From the NCBI RefSeq assembly GCF_917563925.1, contig NZ_CAKJTJ010000026.1, positions 1 to 55,670 on the forward strand: 55,670 nucleotides of DNA, in the 5' to 3' direction. Under the pieces are notes generated by a model. It was given only the letters and a program-made list of their open reading frames with translations, had not been told where the DNA came from and did not search any database. Numbering within the stretch: position 1 is the stretch's first letter; every line of letters starts with the position of its first letter. Of this stretch, positions 26,209 to 35,144 are shown piece after piece. This DNA comes from Sutcliffiella rhizosphaerae (lineage in GTDB: Bacteria; Bacillota; Bacilli; Bacillales; Bacillaceae_I). Made by a program: the position numbers and the translations under genes.

Positions 26209-27387
26209 TTAAGAGTTAAATAAAAGTGTGCCTTCTTTTTTTATTTCAACTTTTCGATATACAAGTGCAAGAAGCATTGCTGGCAAGGTACATACTAGCA
26301 TTCCCAGGAAAGCATATCTTGGTTCGATTTCGTATAAGAAGCCCCCGAAGATTGTAAAGAAAGCGGTGCTCCAGCTAAGTGCAAATGCTGAATACAAACC
26401 TTGGGCTTTCGGAATTTGCAGTTGTGGGATGTTTTTATTCAGGTATTTCATAAAAGCATAGTGTGCCATTGCAAACGAGAATGCATGTAGAATTTGAGCG
26501 AGAGAAAATACAATCACATTTGGGAAAGCAAAAACTAAAAACCATCGTAAAGAAGAGCCAGCTGCTGCTAATGTCAGTAACGAACCCACTGAAAATTTAT
26601 GAAAGATTTTATCTGCAATAGTAAAGAAGATAATTTCTGCAATCACTGCAATGTTAATGATCACACCTATCAGTAATAGTGGTGCTTGGATATCCTGTAG
26701 AAATATATAGCCGTAAGTATAATAAGTGGCATGTGCGGCTTGCAGTAAAATAACGATAATTAGTACTGTACTAAAATATTTAGACCGAAATAAATGTAGC
26801 ATACCGGTTTTATGCTCTAAGTCTATTTGCGGTTTTTTAGATAAAATAGACGGTGCACGCATAAAACCCAGACTTACGAAAATCAATACTCCAAGTAATA
26901 ATGCCCAAAAAATCACGTTTTCACCGAGTGTTCCAGTAAAAAGGGTTAAAATCATTCCAACAGAGACAAATCCTATAGAGCCCCAGCTACGACTTCTTCC
27001 GTAATGTTTCAATTGTTTACTTTGTAAAAGTATACCAGCGGCGGTATCTAATGCTGGCATTAAAACGGGATAAAACAAATGCAAGATAATGGTGACAAAT
27101 AGTAAGCTTATATAGGAGCTTGCAGGAAGATAAAAAAGAATTGCAACCAAAGTACCTATTCCTGCTAGGCTTAAAAGTGCCTTATTGCTAAACCTCCCAG
27201 ATAGATATGGAAAGGCAAATAAAGTAGACAAGCCTCTTGCGATTAATCCAAAACTCATAATCAAACTAACCTCAGAGACTGTCAGGCCTTTTGTGAAGAC
27301 CATCCATCCAGACCAATAGGGTAGAAAAATGCCCCATGTCATATAAAAAATAAAGTAATAGATACTCATCCAGCGTTGTGTATTCAT
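26209..27387 (-). CDS. MFS transporter (PPP/YwbF-like)
   Basis: This is a 12-helix major facilitator of about 392 residues. It resembles the 3-phenylpropionate/nucleoside-symporter-like branch (compare B. subtilis YwbF, E. coli HcaT): FYMTWGIFLPYWSGWM at the N-terminus and HYGRSRSWGSIGFV after helix 4. The ATG at 27387 has GAGGAGG at ideal spacing; an alternative upstream start adds five residues. It is divergent from a YeiL-like regulator with an 80-bp shared promoter region, so that protein is the likely controller. The substrate is unknown. Confidence 0.85.
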   Translation of the reverse strand: MNTQRWMSIYYFIFYMTWGIFLPYWSGWMVFTKGLTVSEVSLIMSFGLIARGLSTLFAFPYLSGRFSNKALLSLAGIGTLVAILFYLPASSYISLLFVTIILHLFYPVLMPALDTAAGILLQSKQLKHYGRSRSWGSIGFVSVGMILTLFTGTLGENVIFWALLLGVLIFVSLGFMRAPSILSKKPQIDLEHKTGMLHLFRSKYFSTVLIIVILLQAAHATYYTYGYIFLQDIQAPLLLIGVIINIAVIAEIIFFTIADKIFHKFSVGSLLTLAAAGSSLRWFLVFAFPNVIVFSLAQILHAFSFAMAHYAFMKYLNKNIPQLQIPKAQGLYSAFALSWSTAFFTIFGGFLYEIEPRYAFLGMLVCTLPAMLLALVYRKVEIKKEGTLLFNS

Positions 27388-27465
27388 GTATATCCTCCTC
27401 ACAAATGCATGTTATCATGGGTGTAAAAGGAATAATAGGAGATATATCATATTTTGAGGTGAAGT

Positions 27466-28137
27466 ATGAAAGTTTACAAAGAGGACAAAAAACGCCTTTA
27501 CATGGAGCATCATTCCATAGCTCATCTATTTTCTTTTCCAGTGGAAGAGGTTCTAGAGGTGCATGAATATGAACGAGATGAATGGATCATCCAAGAAGGC
27601 ATGAGACCGTATTACTTGTTTTACGTGGTGGAAGGCAAAGCGAAAATTTACGTGACCCACCAAAATGGTAAAGTATCCTTAATTAATTTTGTCCATGTAA
27701 ATGACTACATTGGTGAGATGGAGCTTATACAGGATGTGTATTATACAAAGGGAATTCAAGCGTCAACAAAGACTATTTGTTTTGCGCTTCCTATCCAACA
27801 GTATCGAGCAAAGCTGATGGAAGATGCGAAATTTCTAAGGGAATTAACAAAATTCTTAAGTGTAAAAGCATCCTTCATGGCAATGAAGTATTCTCAAGGA
27901 CTAGCTTTTCCTCTTGAAAACAGGCTTGCAGATTTTATTTTGCTAACGGCTGATGAAGGTATTTATAGAGAAAAACACGTCACTGTATGTAACTACTTAG
28001 GCATATCCTACCGACATTTACTGCATGTACTTAATCAATTTTGCGAAAAAAAGTTCTTGAAAAAAGAAGGACGTAATTATCAAATTACCCAGTATCAGTC
28101 CTTAGAAAAGCTTGCGGAGGAAATGAAGAATAATTAA
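27466..28137 (+). CDS. Crp/Fnr-family regulator, YeiL-like
   Basis: This 223-residue protein has an N-terminal cyclic-nucleotide-binding-like beta barrel (about 20-130) and a C-terminal winged helix. The recognition helix lies around ISYRHLLHVLNQFCEKKFL. The overall pattern resembles E. coli YeiL. It has no Fnr-type cluster of N-terminal cysteines, only isolated ones (about residues 103, 176 and 195), so an iron-sulfur role cannot be claimed. It is divergent from the MFS transporter gene. An ATG at 27502 is an alternative start. Confidence 0.83.
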   Translation: MKVYKEDKKRLYMEHHSIAHLFSFPVEEVLEVHEYERDEWIIQEGMRPYYLFYVVEGKAKIYVTHQNGKVSLINFVHVNDYIGEMELIQDVYYTKGIQASTKTICFALPIQQYRAKLMEDAKFLRELTKFLSVKASFMAMKYSQGLAFPLENRLADFILLTADEGIYREKHVTVCNYLGISYRHLLHVLNQFCEKKFLKKEGRNYQITQYQSLEKLAEEMKNN

Positions 28138-28221
28138 AAAGGTTGATAATAAAGACCATTCTTTACAAACTCCAATCAACAGCTGGGTACCCTAAAAACC
28201 AAAGACATATTTCAGAAAAAG

Positions 28222-28261
28222 ACCCGAACCAATTTGTTTTATTATTCAAATTAGTTCGGGT
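28222..28261 (-). terminator. ACCCGAAC hairpin, copy 2
   Basis: ACCCGAAC-C-AATTTG (28222-28236) pairs with CAAATT-A-GTTCGGGT (28247-28261). On the minus strand a CTTTTTC follows. It is very similar in both arms and flanking T run to the hairpin at 13167-13205, although the surrounding DNA is unrelated. Confidence 0.65.
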
Positions 28262-28381
28262 TTAATTTAGTCTAAGACCTTTTGGCTCACAATCGTCAGG
28301 TCGTGGAATGACTTGTTGTATATTTGCAGTTGATTTCAGATATTCTTCTACAGCAAACTGAATAATATCTGAAATGATCAA
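28262..28381 (-). pseudogene. Short open frame, possible remnant or small protein
   Basis: The minus strand encodes 39 residues from a TTG: LIISDIIQFAVEEYLK, then STANIQQVIPRPDD, then CEPKGLRLN and a stop at the ACCCGAAC hairpin. The frame stays open for seven more codons upstream, to a TGA, but has no ATG and no ribosome site. The amphipathic IISDIIQFAVEEYLK looks like a ribbon-helix-helix or coiled segment. It could be the tail of a lost gene. No other gene is visible in 28138-28420. Confidence 0.35.
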
Positions 28382-28420
28382 TGTTAGCGAAAAAATGCTA
28401 TCTCATATGGTTCCCCTATA

Positions 28421-29590
28421 TTAAGAGAGGGCACCTTTGTCCAATGCGGGGAATTCTTCTTTCCTATTTCCCCAAATGAACATAATGGCAGTCAGACCAA
28501 TGATAGAACAAGTAATAAACATCATTGTGAAAGAACTCATTTGTATAACAAATCCCATCACAAAACCACCAAGGGAAAAGCCTAATTCATAAGAAGCCAG
28601 AAAAATTCCGAGTAAAATATGCTTACTTTCCTTTGGAATAACAAATGTCATATACGTGATGATCGTTGGATATAGCATCGCTGTAGCCAGTCCATTAAAT
28701 ATAGCTGACACATAAATAAAGTTACCTATATAAGGCATCCATGCCAGTAAAATAGTTCCAATAACCAAGCTTCCTAATACAAAAGACATAAAAGATGGAT
28801 GCCATTTCCCATCAGAAGGAATAGATCTCCTAAGTAAAAACCGACTTATCACTACAACTATTGCTTGTAAAAATAAATACAATGCTGCATTACCATATCC
28901 AGTGGATACCATATACAAAGGTAAAAAAGTAGTAATAGCTCCAAAAACACACGCACCGATTAGCATAACAATGGATGAAATTATAAGCCCTCTATGCCGG
29001 CATGCATCCCTAAATGCAATATACATCTCTCGAAACGTAAACATCCCTTTATCCTCTCTAGCTGCTGGTAATGGAGATCGGTATATAAATAAAAGTGGCA
29101 ACACGGCTAAGGAACCAATGAAAAGCAATAAATAGAAATGATCAAATTGAGTCCAGAGTAGTAATGCTAACGCCGGTCCATATAAGCCTGGAAGCACAGT
29201 AGATAATGAGTACATAGACATTCCTTGACCCCTATCCTCGTCAGACAGAATGGAAACCACACCTATTTGCATGGCCATGGAAAAGAACGCAGTTACCACA
29301 CCTTGAAGGGCTCGGACGATATACAGGCTCTCCACTCCTAACCAAACGTACAATAATAAGGCAAACGCGTGACCTACTAAAAGCCATTTCATGATGGATA
29401 ATACACTATACTTGGCAATCAATTGACCTGCCCATGGTCGCAAAACCATACAAACAAACATGTACAGTCCCATCATAATTCCAATTTCACCTGCCCTAAA
29501 ACCATGATCTGCTGCTTGTAAAGGGAATATGACGGTTATAACTGCATTGGCTGTAAAGAAAAAAAGAGCAAGTGCATATAATCGAAGCAT
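28421..29590 (-). CDS. MFS exporter, probably of an opine metallophore (CntE-like)
   Basis: This 389-residue 12-helix major facilitator has the loop 2-3 motif RPWAGQLIAKYS and a drug/metabolite-exporter look. Its place, next to a nickel/peptide-type ABC importer on the same strand, matches the Cnt systems where CntE exports staphylopine-like metallophores and CntABCDF brings the metal complex back. The ATG at 29590 lacks a clear ribosome site. An ATG with GAAAGG upstream at about 29618 is out of frame and would give only a short peptide. A gap of 378 bp separates it from the importer genes, so it may have its own promoter. Other MFS efflux roles remain possible. Confidence 0.65.
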   Translation of the reverse strand: MLRLYALALFFFTANAVITVIFPLQAADHGFRAGEIGIMMGLYMFVCMVLRPWAGQLIAKYSVLSIMKWLLVGHAFALLLYVWLGVESLYIVRALQGVVTAFFSMAMQIGVVSILSDEDRGQGMSMYSLSTVLPGLYGPALALLLWTQFDHFYLLLFIGSLAVLPLLFIYRSPLPAAREDKGMFTFREMYIAFRDACRHRGLIISSIVMLIGACVFGAITTFLPLYMVSTGYGNAALYLFLQAIVVVISRFLLRRSIPSDGKWHPSFMSFVLGSLVIGTILLAWMPYIGNFIYVSAIFNGLATAMLYPTIITYMTFVIPKESKHILLGIFLASYELGFSLGGFVMGFVIQMSSFTMMFITCSIIGLTAIMFIWGNRKEEFPALDKGALS

Positions 29591-29968
29591 TTTTATTGAG
29601 GGTGGACTAACTTTTATGATAGATTCATTCCTTTCTTCTCTAACATTTCCTCTCTAGCTTGTTGATGCCTAATAAAGCTACCTCATTAGCAAATAGCTTT
29701 CCTGAATGTAAATCATGGCTAATAAAAGATAGGTCAGACTAATTTCCTGTTGCAATTTTTTATTAACTTTAGATATTAGTATGAATTAACATATCTAAGA
29801 CGATAGATTTAAGTATATCGAGCTCACTCTTGAAGTCGTAATTTGTTGTGTATGTCAACTACAAAATTGATAGACGTATTTTCTCATCAACCTCTGCGAT
29901 TAATCCAACGTCCTCTAGCAATCTATTGCTGTAAAGTGAACTGATGGAAAACTGTTAGTTGAGTAGAC
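29591..29968. other. Non-coding gap inside the metallophore-type locus
   Basis: This 378-bp AT-rich stretch has no open frame with a ribosome site on either strand. A half-site TCGTAAT at about 29837 resembles half of the Zur-like boxes upstream of the receptor gene, but the second half is absent. In S. aureus cntF and cntE are adjacent, so the gap may mark a separate promoter or a lost gene. Confidence 0.4.
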
Positions 29969-30730
29969 TTAAAAAATGGAAATTAGTTTTTTTGTATAAA
30001 TATGTCGATCGTTACTAAATAAATTATATTCATTAAATTGATCCACAACTTCCCCGGATTTCATTACTAGTGTACGTTGACTCATTTGGTTTACAGCTGC
30101 TAAATCATGGGAGATGAATAAATAAGATAAATCTAGCGTTTTACGAAGATCAGTAAGTAAGTTTAGGACAGCCTTTTGTGATAGTACATCGAGACTTGCA
30201 GTCGGTTCGTCTAATACAATGAGTTCGGGTTCAATGCTAATGGCGCGAGCAATTGTAATACGCTGCCGCTGTCCACCGCTTAATTCATGCGGATAACGAT
30301 CAGCCAATTCAGACGGCAGCTCCACTGCATCAAGAAGCTGAAGGATGAATTGCTCCTTGGAGTGAAAGGAGAAATGTCTAAGATTCAGAGATTGTCGATA
30401 TTGGTCATAAGGGTCAATCAATGAATCTTTTATTTTAAGCTTTGGATTTAGTGCAGATGAAGGGTTTTGGAACACAATTTGTATTTTTTTTCGGTAATGG
30501 TGTAAGCGCCGTTCACTTAGCTTTTCCATAGCTTCCCCATTAAAAACAATCGACCCTTTGTCTATATTTTCAACCCGCATTATGCAGCGAGCAAGTGTAC
30601 TCTTTCCGCATCCACTTTCCCCCACAAGGCCCAGACACTCACCATTGTTCAGATTAAATGAGACTTTATTTACTGCCAATTTTCCAGATTTATATGTCTT
30701 TGTCACTTCTTTTAGCTCAAGCAAACTCAT
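29969..30730 (-). CDS. ABC importer ATPase of the Dpp/Nik/Cnt type, second subunit (CntF-like)
   Basis: This 253-residue ATP-binding subunit has Walker A GESGCGKST (residues 37-45), the Q-loop IVFQNP, the signature LSGGQRQRI, Walker B LIVLDEP and the H-loop ISHD. It lacks the C-terminal oligopeptide-family extension of about 70 residues, as the NikE/CntF class does. It overlaps the first ATPase gene by 4 bp. It powers import with its partner ATPase and two permeases. Confidence 0.9.
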   Translation of the reverse strand: MSLLELKEVTKTYKSGKLAVNKVSFNLNNGECLGLVGESGCGKSTLARCIMRVENIDKGSIVFNGEAMEKLSERRLHHYRKKIQIVFQNPSSALNPKLKIKDSLIDPYDQYRQSLNLRHFSFHSKEQFILQLLDAVELPSELADRYPHELSGGQRQRITIARAISIEPELIVLDEPTASLDVLSQKAVLNLLTDLRKTLDLSYLFISHDLAAVNQMSQRTLVMKSGEVVDQFNEYNLFSNDRHIYTKKLISIF

Positions 30731-31527
30731 TTAGTCTGTCTCTCCTCCAGTCCCGATGGCAGTCCCTTCCCTAAAAAAGGAGCTGCTGAGATTAGCTCTT
30801 TTGTATATTGGTGAGAAGGATGGTCAAGTATACGATGCTTACTCCCTTTTTCTACGATGTTTCCATCCTTCATGATTGCCAGCCGGTCGGCATACCGCCT
30901 TACATGTCGCCAATCATGTGTGATGAATAGAATTGTACAACCTGTTTCCTTTTGCTTTGAAGCCAACAGCTCCAGGACATGATGCCCTGAAACGCTATCA
31001 AGAGCAGTTGTAATTTCGTCAGCAATGATTAAATCTGGTGATAATAAAAGCGCTGATGCAATAGAAACTCTTTGCAGCTGGCCGCCACTTAATTGGAAAG
31101 GATAGCGATTATATAGTGCATCCTCTAGTCCAACGAAGTGCAGTGAATGAATAGAATTTTGCAATCTTTCTTTTTTATCTAAGATGCCATGAGCTTTTTG
31201 GTATTCATCCAAATGCTGTCCAATTGTTCGAAAAGGAGTAAATGAACTCTGGTAATCTTGGAAAATATAAGCTATTTCCTTCCCGCGAATCCTTCTCATT
31301 TCCTTTTGTGTGAATGTAAGCAAATCCTTCCCCTTAAAAAGAATTTTTCCGTTAACCTTTAAATTTGGGGAGGAAATTTGCCCGATTGAGTGAGAAAGTA
31401 GACTTTTACCGCTACCGCTTTGACCAACAAGGGCGAACCATTCTCCATCTTTGATCGATAGGGATACATGATCAACCAATCTTGTTTCTTTATTTGTTAT
31501 CGTTAATTGTTCCAAGGATAATATCAC
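30727..31527 (-). CDS. ABC importer ATPase of the Dpp/Nik/Cnt type, first subunit (CntD-like)
   Basis: This 266-residue ATP-binding subunit has Walker A GQSGSGKSL, the Q-loop YIFQDY, the signature LSGGQLQRV, Walker B LIIADE and the switch His in ITHDW. It also is short and lacks the oligopeptide C-terminal domain. The gene overlaps both neighbours, by 4 bp downstream and 1 bp upstream, so the five importer genes are tightly coupled. Confidence 0.9.
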   Translation of the reverse strand: MILSLEQLTITNKETRLVDHVSLSIKDGEWFALVGQSGSGKSLLSHSIGQISSPNLKVNGKILFKGKDLLTFTQKEMRRIRGKEIAYIFQDYQSSFTPFRTIGQHLDEYQKAHGILDKKERLQNSIHSLHFVGLEDALYNRYPFQLSGGQLQRVSIASALLLSPDLIIADEITTALDSVSGHHVLELLASKQKETGCTILFITHDWRHVRRYADRLAIMKDGNIVEKGSKHRILDHPSHQYTKELISAAPFLGKGLPSGLEERQTK

Positions 31528-32372
31528 TATTTCACCTCTCTCTTCACATCAAAAGTGTCCCTTAAATAATCTCCTAACATGTTTGTCAACAGAACAACAC
31601 TAACAATGGCTAATCCAGGGAAGATCATTAATTCGGGCTTTGATTGGAAATATGGCCGAGAGTCATTTAACATTCCCCCCCATTCAGGAGTTGGAGGTTG
31701 TACACCAAGTCCAATATACGAGAAGGCAGATATGAGTAGAATAATCTTGCCTAAATCAAGACTAGCAAGAACGAGTACATGTCCGACAATATGGGGAAAT
31801 AAATGCTTTCGCATGATTTTCCATGAAGAAAGTCCATTGATTTTTGCTATTAGTATGTAATCTTTTTGGGACTCTATTAATACGGTGCTTCTTACCAAAC
31901 GTGCATAATTGACCCATTTGACAAAAACGATCGCAAATACTAAATTACCTATTCCTGGACCCAGCAGTCCGCTTAATACGATTGCCACTATGGTATCAGG
32001 AAATGCCAAAAATCCGTCAGCAATGCGCATAAAAACCTTATCAATCAGTCCACGCTTAAAACCAGATATTAGCCCAAATGGCATACCAATGGCGAGCGCT
32101 ATGACCAGTACAATCAAACTATAACCGAGTGTTTGCTGACCGCCCAGCAATAACCTGGTCAACACATCTCTTCCAAGCTGATCTGTTCCAAGGGGGTGCT
32201 GAAAGCTTATCCCTTGGAGGCGATGATCGAGATCGGTCATGAATGCGTCATGTCTTAAATAAAAGAAAGTATAGATGATCACTCCTAAAAAAGTGATGGC
32301 GACAAGAGGTATTATTATGCATTTCCAACTGTACTTTTTGAGGTTTTCCATCAATAACGGTGTCTCATTCAT
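31527..32372 (-). CDS. ABC importer permease of the Dpp/Nik/Cnt type, second subunit (CntC-like)
   Basis: This 281-residue permease has an N-terminal helix at about 15-36, then GTDQLGRDVLTRLL, the family motif just before the core domain. The core has five helices and the EAA-like loop INGLSSWKIMRKHLFPHI. It ends in RDTFDVKRE, close to the usual DPRL-type C-terminus. It belongs with the DppC/NikC class and overlaps the CntB-like gene by one base. Confidence 0.9.
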   Translation of the reverse strand: MNETPLLMENLKKYSWKCIIIPLVAITFLGVIIYTFFYLRHDAFMTDLDHRLQGISFQHPLGTDQLGRDVLTRLLLGGQQTLGYSLIVLVIALAIGMPFGLISGFKRGLIDKVFMRIADGFLAFPDTIVAIVLSGLLGPGIGNLVFAIVFVKWVNYARLVRSTVLIESQKDYILIAKINGLSSWKIMRKHLFPHIVGHVLVLASLDLGKIILLISAFSYIGLGVQPPTPEWGGMLNDSRPYFQSKPELMIFPGLAIVSVVLLTNMLGDYLRDTFDVKREVK

Positions 32373-33316
32373 CAGTTGGTCTCTCTTTCTTTTAGTTTTA
32401 ATTCAGGGTTTAAAAAGCGATAGGATAAATCTACGCAAGTATTAACTAAGAATATAATGATGGCCATGATTAAAATATATCCTTGAATTAGCGGATAATC
32501 GCGTTGTCGTATAGCATCGACAACCAACTTTCCTATTCCAGGGTAAGCGAATATAACTTCGATAACGACTACCCCACCTATTAAACTTCCTAAACTAACA
32601 CCAAATACAGTGATAACCGGAGGGAGGCTATGTCGAAAAGCATGGAGAAAAAAAATCCGTGCTTCTGACAAACCTCTGGCTCGCGCTGATTTAATAAAAT
32701 CCTGGCTTAATGAATCCAACAAGCTGGAGCGAAGTAAGCGTACATATACACTCGAAATAGCCAACCCAAGGGTCATTGAAGGTAGAATCATAGAGTTAAA
32801 CCCATCTCGGCCCATTGTAGGGAACCAGTTAAGCCGCACTCCGAATAGATCAATAAAAATTAAGCCCAGCCAAAAGCTTGGCAAAGCAGCTCCAATGATA
32901 GATACGGTACGACTTGCTTGATCGATCCAGCTGTTACGATATATAGCAGATAATGAACCTAAAGGAATGGCCACAGCCAGCATAACAAGCAATGAACCAA
33001 AACATAACTCAAGTGTAGCTGGAAGGCTATTAAAAATGATAGCCATTACCGGCTGACCGGTTACATAGGATGTTCCAAGATCCAACTGGATAAATTTCAG
33101 CAGCCAATGCCCATACTGAATAAGTACAGGCTTATTAAAGCCCAGATCTTCTCTCAATTCTTCTACTTGCTCCTGACTTACTGACAATTCACTAACATTT
33201 AAAATATTCAATACGGGATCTCCAGGTGCCATTCTTAAAAATAAAAAACTAACAAACGTAAGAAATAGCATAAACAAGAGAACTTCAAGAAATTTACCTA
33301 AGACAATACGCCCCAT
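32372..33316 (-). CDS. ABC importer permease of the Dpp/Nik/Cnt type, first subunit (CntB-like)
   Basis: This 314-residue permease has TM1 at about 9-28 and the DppB/NikB-family features FLRMAPGDPV near the N-terminus, LGTSYVTGQPV, and the loop ARGLSEARIFFLHAFRHSL. The end shows PELKLKERE. It starts one base before the receptor stop is passed, which places it directly behind the receptor gene. The substrate could be nickel, peptide or a metal-opine complex; the promoter evidence favours a metal. Confidence 0.9.
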   Translation of the reverse strand: MGRIVLGKFLEVLLFMLFLTFVSFLFLRMAPGDPVLNILNVSELSVSQEQVEELREDLGFNKPVLIQYGHWLLKFIQLDLGTSYVTGQPVMAIIFNSLPATLELCFGSLLVMLAVAIPLGSLSAIYRNSWIDQASRTVSIIGAALPSFWLGLIFIDLFGVRLNWFPTMGRDGFNSMILPSMTLGLAISSVYVRLLRSSLLDSLSQDFIKSARARGLSEARIFFLHAFRHSLPPVITVFGVSLGSLIGGVVVIEVIFAYPGIGKLVVDAIRQRDYPLIQGYILIMAIIIFLVNTCVDLSYRFLNPELKLKERETN

Positions 33317-34876
33317 CTAGTGCACATCCAAATTATTTGTTATCATGTAATATTCACTGCGTGCAGTAATCCAATTTTTCACTTTTTTCTCGTTATACGC
33401 AACAATCGTATCAGGATGTAAAATAAACGAGTTTATCATATTTTTATTAACAAAATCTGCTGCTTTTTCTGCTAAAACAGCCCTATCCGTCTGGTTTACA
33501 GTTTGGTTTAACATATCAATAATTTCTGTTAGTTCTGGTTCTTCTGCCCTACTGAAATTAAGGGCACCTGTTGGATGGTAAGTAGCATTTAAATAGTAGC
33601 CTGCATCCCCACGAGGAGCAGTCAAATTACTATAAGTGGCCAAGTCCCAATCTCGGCTGGACGCCATATAATCTTCTGGGGTATCAATTTGTCGGATACT
33701 AACATCAATTCCGATTTGCTTGGCATCAGATTGAAACACTTGAGCAATTAAAGGCAGATCTGCTCTTGCACTATATGTTAATAAGGTAAAGGAAAGCTGC
33801 TTCCCATCTTTTTGCATCATGCCATCATTCAGTGAATAGCCTGCTTTCTCTAAATAACTAATAGCCACATCTTTTCCTGTTTCGCCTTGTTCATACGACG
33901 GAGAAAACGGCAATGATGGCAAGAATGGTCCGACTGCGGGCTCTGCGTATCCTAACAGAATAGTGTCTACAATCTTCTGACGGTCTATCAGAGAATCAAT
34001 CGCACGACGTACATTCACATCCTGTAAACTTTCACGCTCCAGGTTCATTGTCATTTGATGTACTCGAAAGGTTGGTGTTTCCTCTATTTTTATACCTTCT
34101 TGTACTCTTAAGGAATCTAAGCTTTCAACTTCTGGACGATAAACAATATCTACTTGTCCAGATTTTAGGGCAAGTGATCGAGCATTAGCATCCTCATTAA
34201 ACAGGAATGATACAGAATCAAGTTTGGATGGCCCATCCCAGTATTTATCATACCTCTCCATTTCTAACTTACTTCCTGGGTTAAAGGACTTTAAAGAAAA
34301 AGGTCCTGTCCCTATAGGTCTATTGATAATATCATTTTCTGTCACATCAATAATGGATACATTTGGATTGACAAGTTCAGAAATGAATTCAGGGAATTGC
34401 TCTTTAGTGGTTATTTTTAATGTATGTCCCTCTGCCTCGATAGTATCAATCTTTAAAGCATTTTGTATGGCCACATTTTCCTGAAGAGCACGTTCAAGAG
34501 ATACTTTCACTGCATTGGCATCCATTATCCTTCCGTTATGGAAGGAAATATCTTCACGAAGATTTATGGTCCAATGAATGCCGTCTTCCCCACTCCAATT
34601 TTCAGCAAGCCAAGGTTCAATTGTTAAGTTCTCTTCATCTAATTTTACTAACGTTTCTGTAATCCCGGCTCTAATTGGTACGTAACTTGAATCGACATGT
34701 GGATCAAGAGAATTAGTTGAAAAATTATAAAGAAAATTAATATGCTTCTTTCCTTCTCCTATATCACTCTTCCCAACACCTGTACACGCAGTTAGCATGC
34801 ATGCAACAGTCAGTACGCAAATTAATTTAAAAACCGAATTGCCGTTACTCCGATTTTTAATCTTAGTTATATGCAT
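33317..34876 (-). CDS. Substrate-binding lipoprotein of the NikA/CntA type
   Basis: This is a periplasmic-binding-type lipoprotein of about 519 residues in the family-5 (Dpp/Opp/Nik) class. The signal peptide ends with LTAC, Cys 31. Family signatures include LYNFSTNSLDPHVDSSY, a GTGPFSLKSF segment and LREDISFHNGR. The end, EYYMITNNLDV, recalls nickel-type receptors. I chose the ATG at 34876; an in-frame GTG at 34885 lies inside the ribosome site GGGGTGGAG. Two Zur-like boxes overlap its promoter, which favours zinc-regulated metallophore uptake (CntA) over peptide uptake. No cntKLM-type opine synthesis genes occur in the window. Confidence 0.8.
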   Translation of the reverse strand: MHITKIKNRSNGNSVFKLICVLTVACMLTACTGVGKSDIGEGKKHINFLYNFSTNSLDPHVDSSYVPIRAGITETLVKLDEENLTIEPWLAENWSGEDGIHWTINLREDISFHNGRIMDANAVKVSLERALQENVAIQNALKIDTIEAEGHTLKITTKEQFPEFISELVNPNVSIIDVTENDIINRPIGTGPFSLKSFNPGSKLEMERYDKYWDGPSKLDSVSFLFNEDANARSLALKSGQVDIVYRPEVESLDSLRVQEGIKIEETPTFRVHQMTMNLERESLQDVNVRRAIDSLIDRQKIVDTILLGYAEPAVGPFLPSLPFSPSYEQGETGKDVAISYLEKAGYSLNDGMMQKDGKQLSFTLLTYSARADLPLIAQVFQSDAKQIGIDVSIRQIDTPEDYMASSRDWDLATYSNLTAPRGDAGYYLNATYHPTGALNFSRAEEPELTEIIDMLNQTVNQTDRAVLAEKAADFVNKNMINSFILHPDTIVAYNEKKVKNWITARSEYYMITNNLDVH

Positions 34877-34894
34877 TAGCTCCACCCCGTTCCT

Positions 34895-34946
34895 AAATCG
34901 TAATTGTTTCGTTTTGTATTATATAGGAATGATTACGATTTGGCAA
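34895..34946 (-). promoter_or_regulatory. Promoter with two Zur-like boxes upstream of the importer
   Basis: On the minus strand TTGCCA (34941-34946) and TATAAT (34918-34923) are 17 bp apart. Within the spacer, 34924-34938 matches the B. subtilis Zur consensus TCGTAATNATTACGA at 13 of 15 positions. A second box, 34898-34912, matches at about 12 of 15, with one half perfect and extended (AAATCGTAAT). Zinc-bound Zur would block this promoter, so the operon should be on when zinc is scarce. Confidence 0.7.
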
Positions 34947-35144
34947 ATATGTTTTTTAGCTGAATTTGTCCTTCTAATATGAGTCAATTGAAGTTTTTCA
35001 GAGCCGGAAAGGACATCTCGCATTTGCTAGCTAAATAGTGTTCTTGCGGCAGAATCCTTTATACTAATCATTATTATTAAAAAATTCCCCCCACTGCACG
35101 AATATCCAATAATGAATCGTATTAATAAGTGAAGGAGGTTAGGT

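Noticed and set aside
34986-35144. ECF-type autoregulated promoter before the sigma gene
   Set aside because: I could not find a convincing -35/-10 pair of the ECF type; only scattered TATA-like blocks are present.
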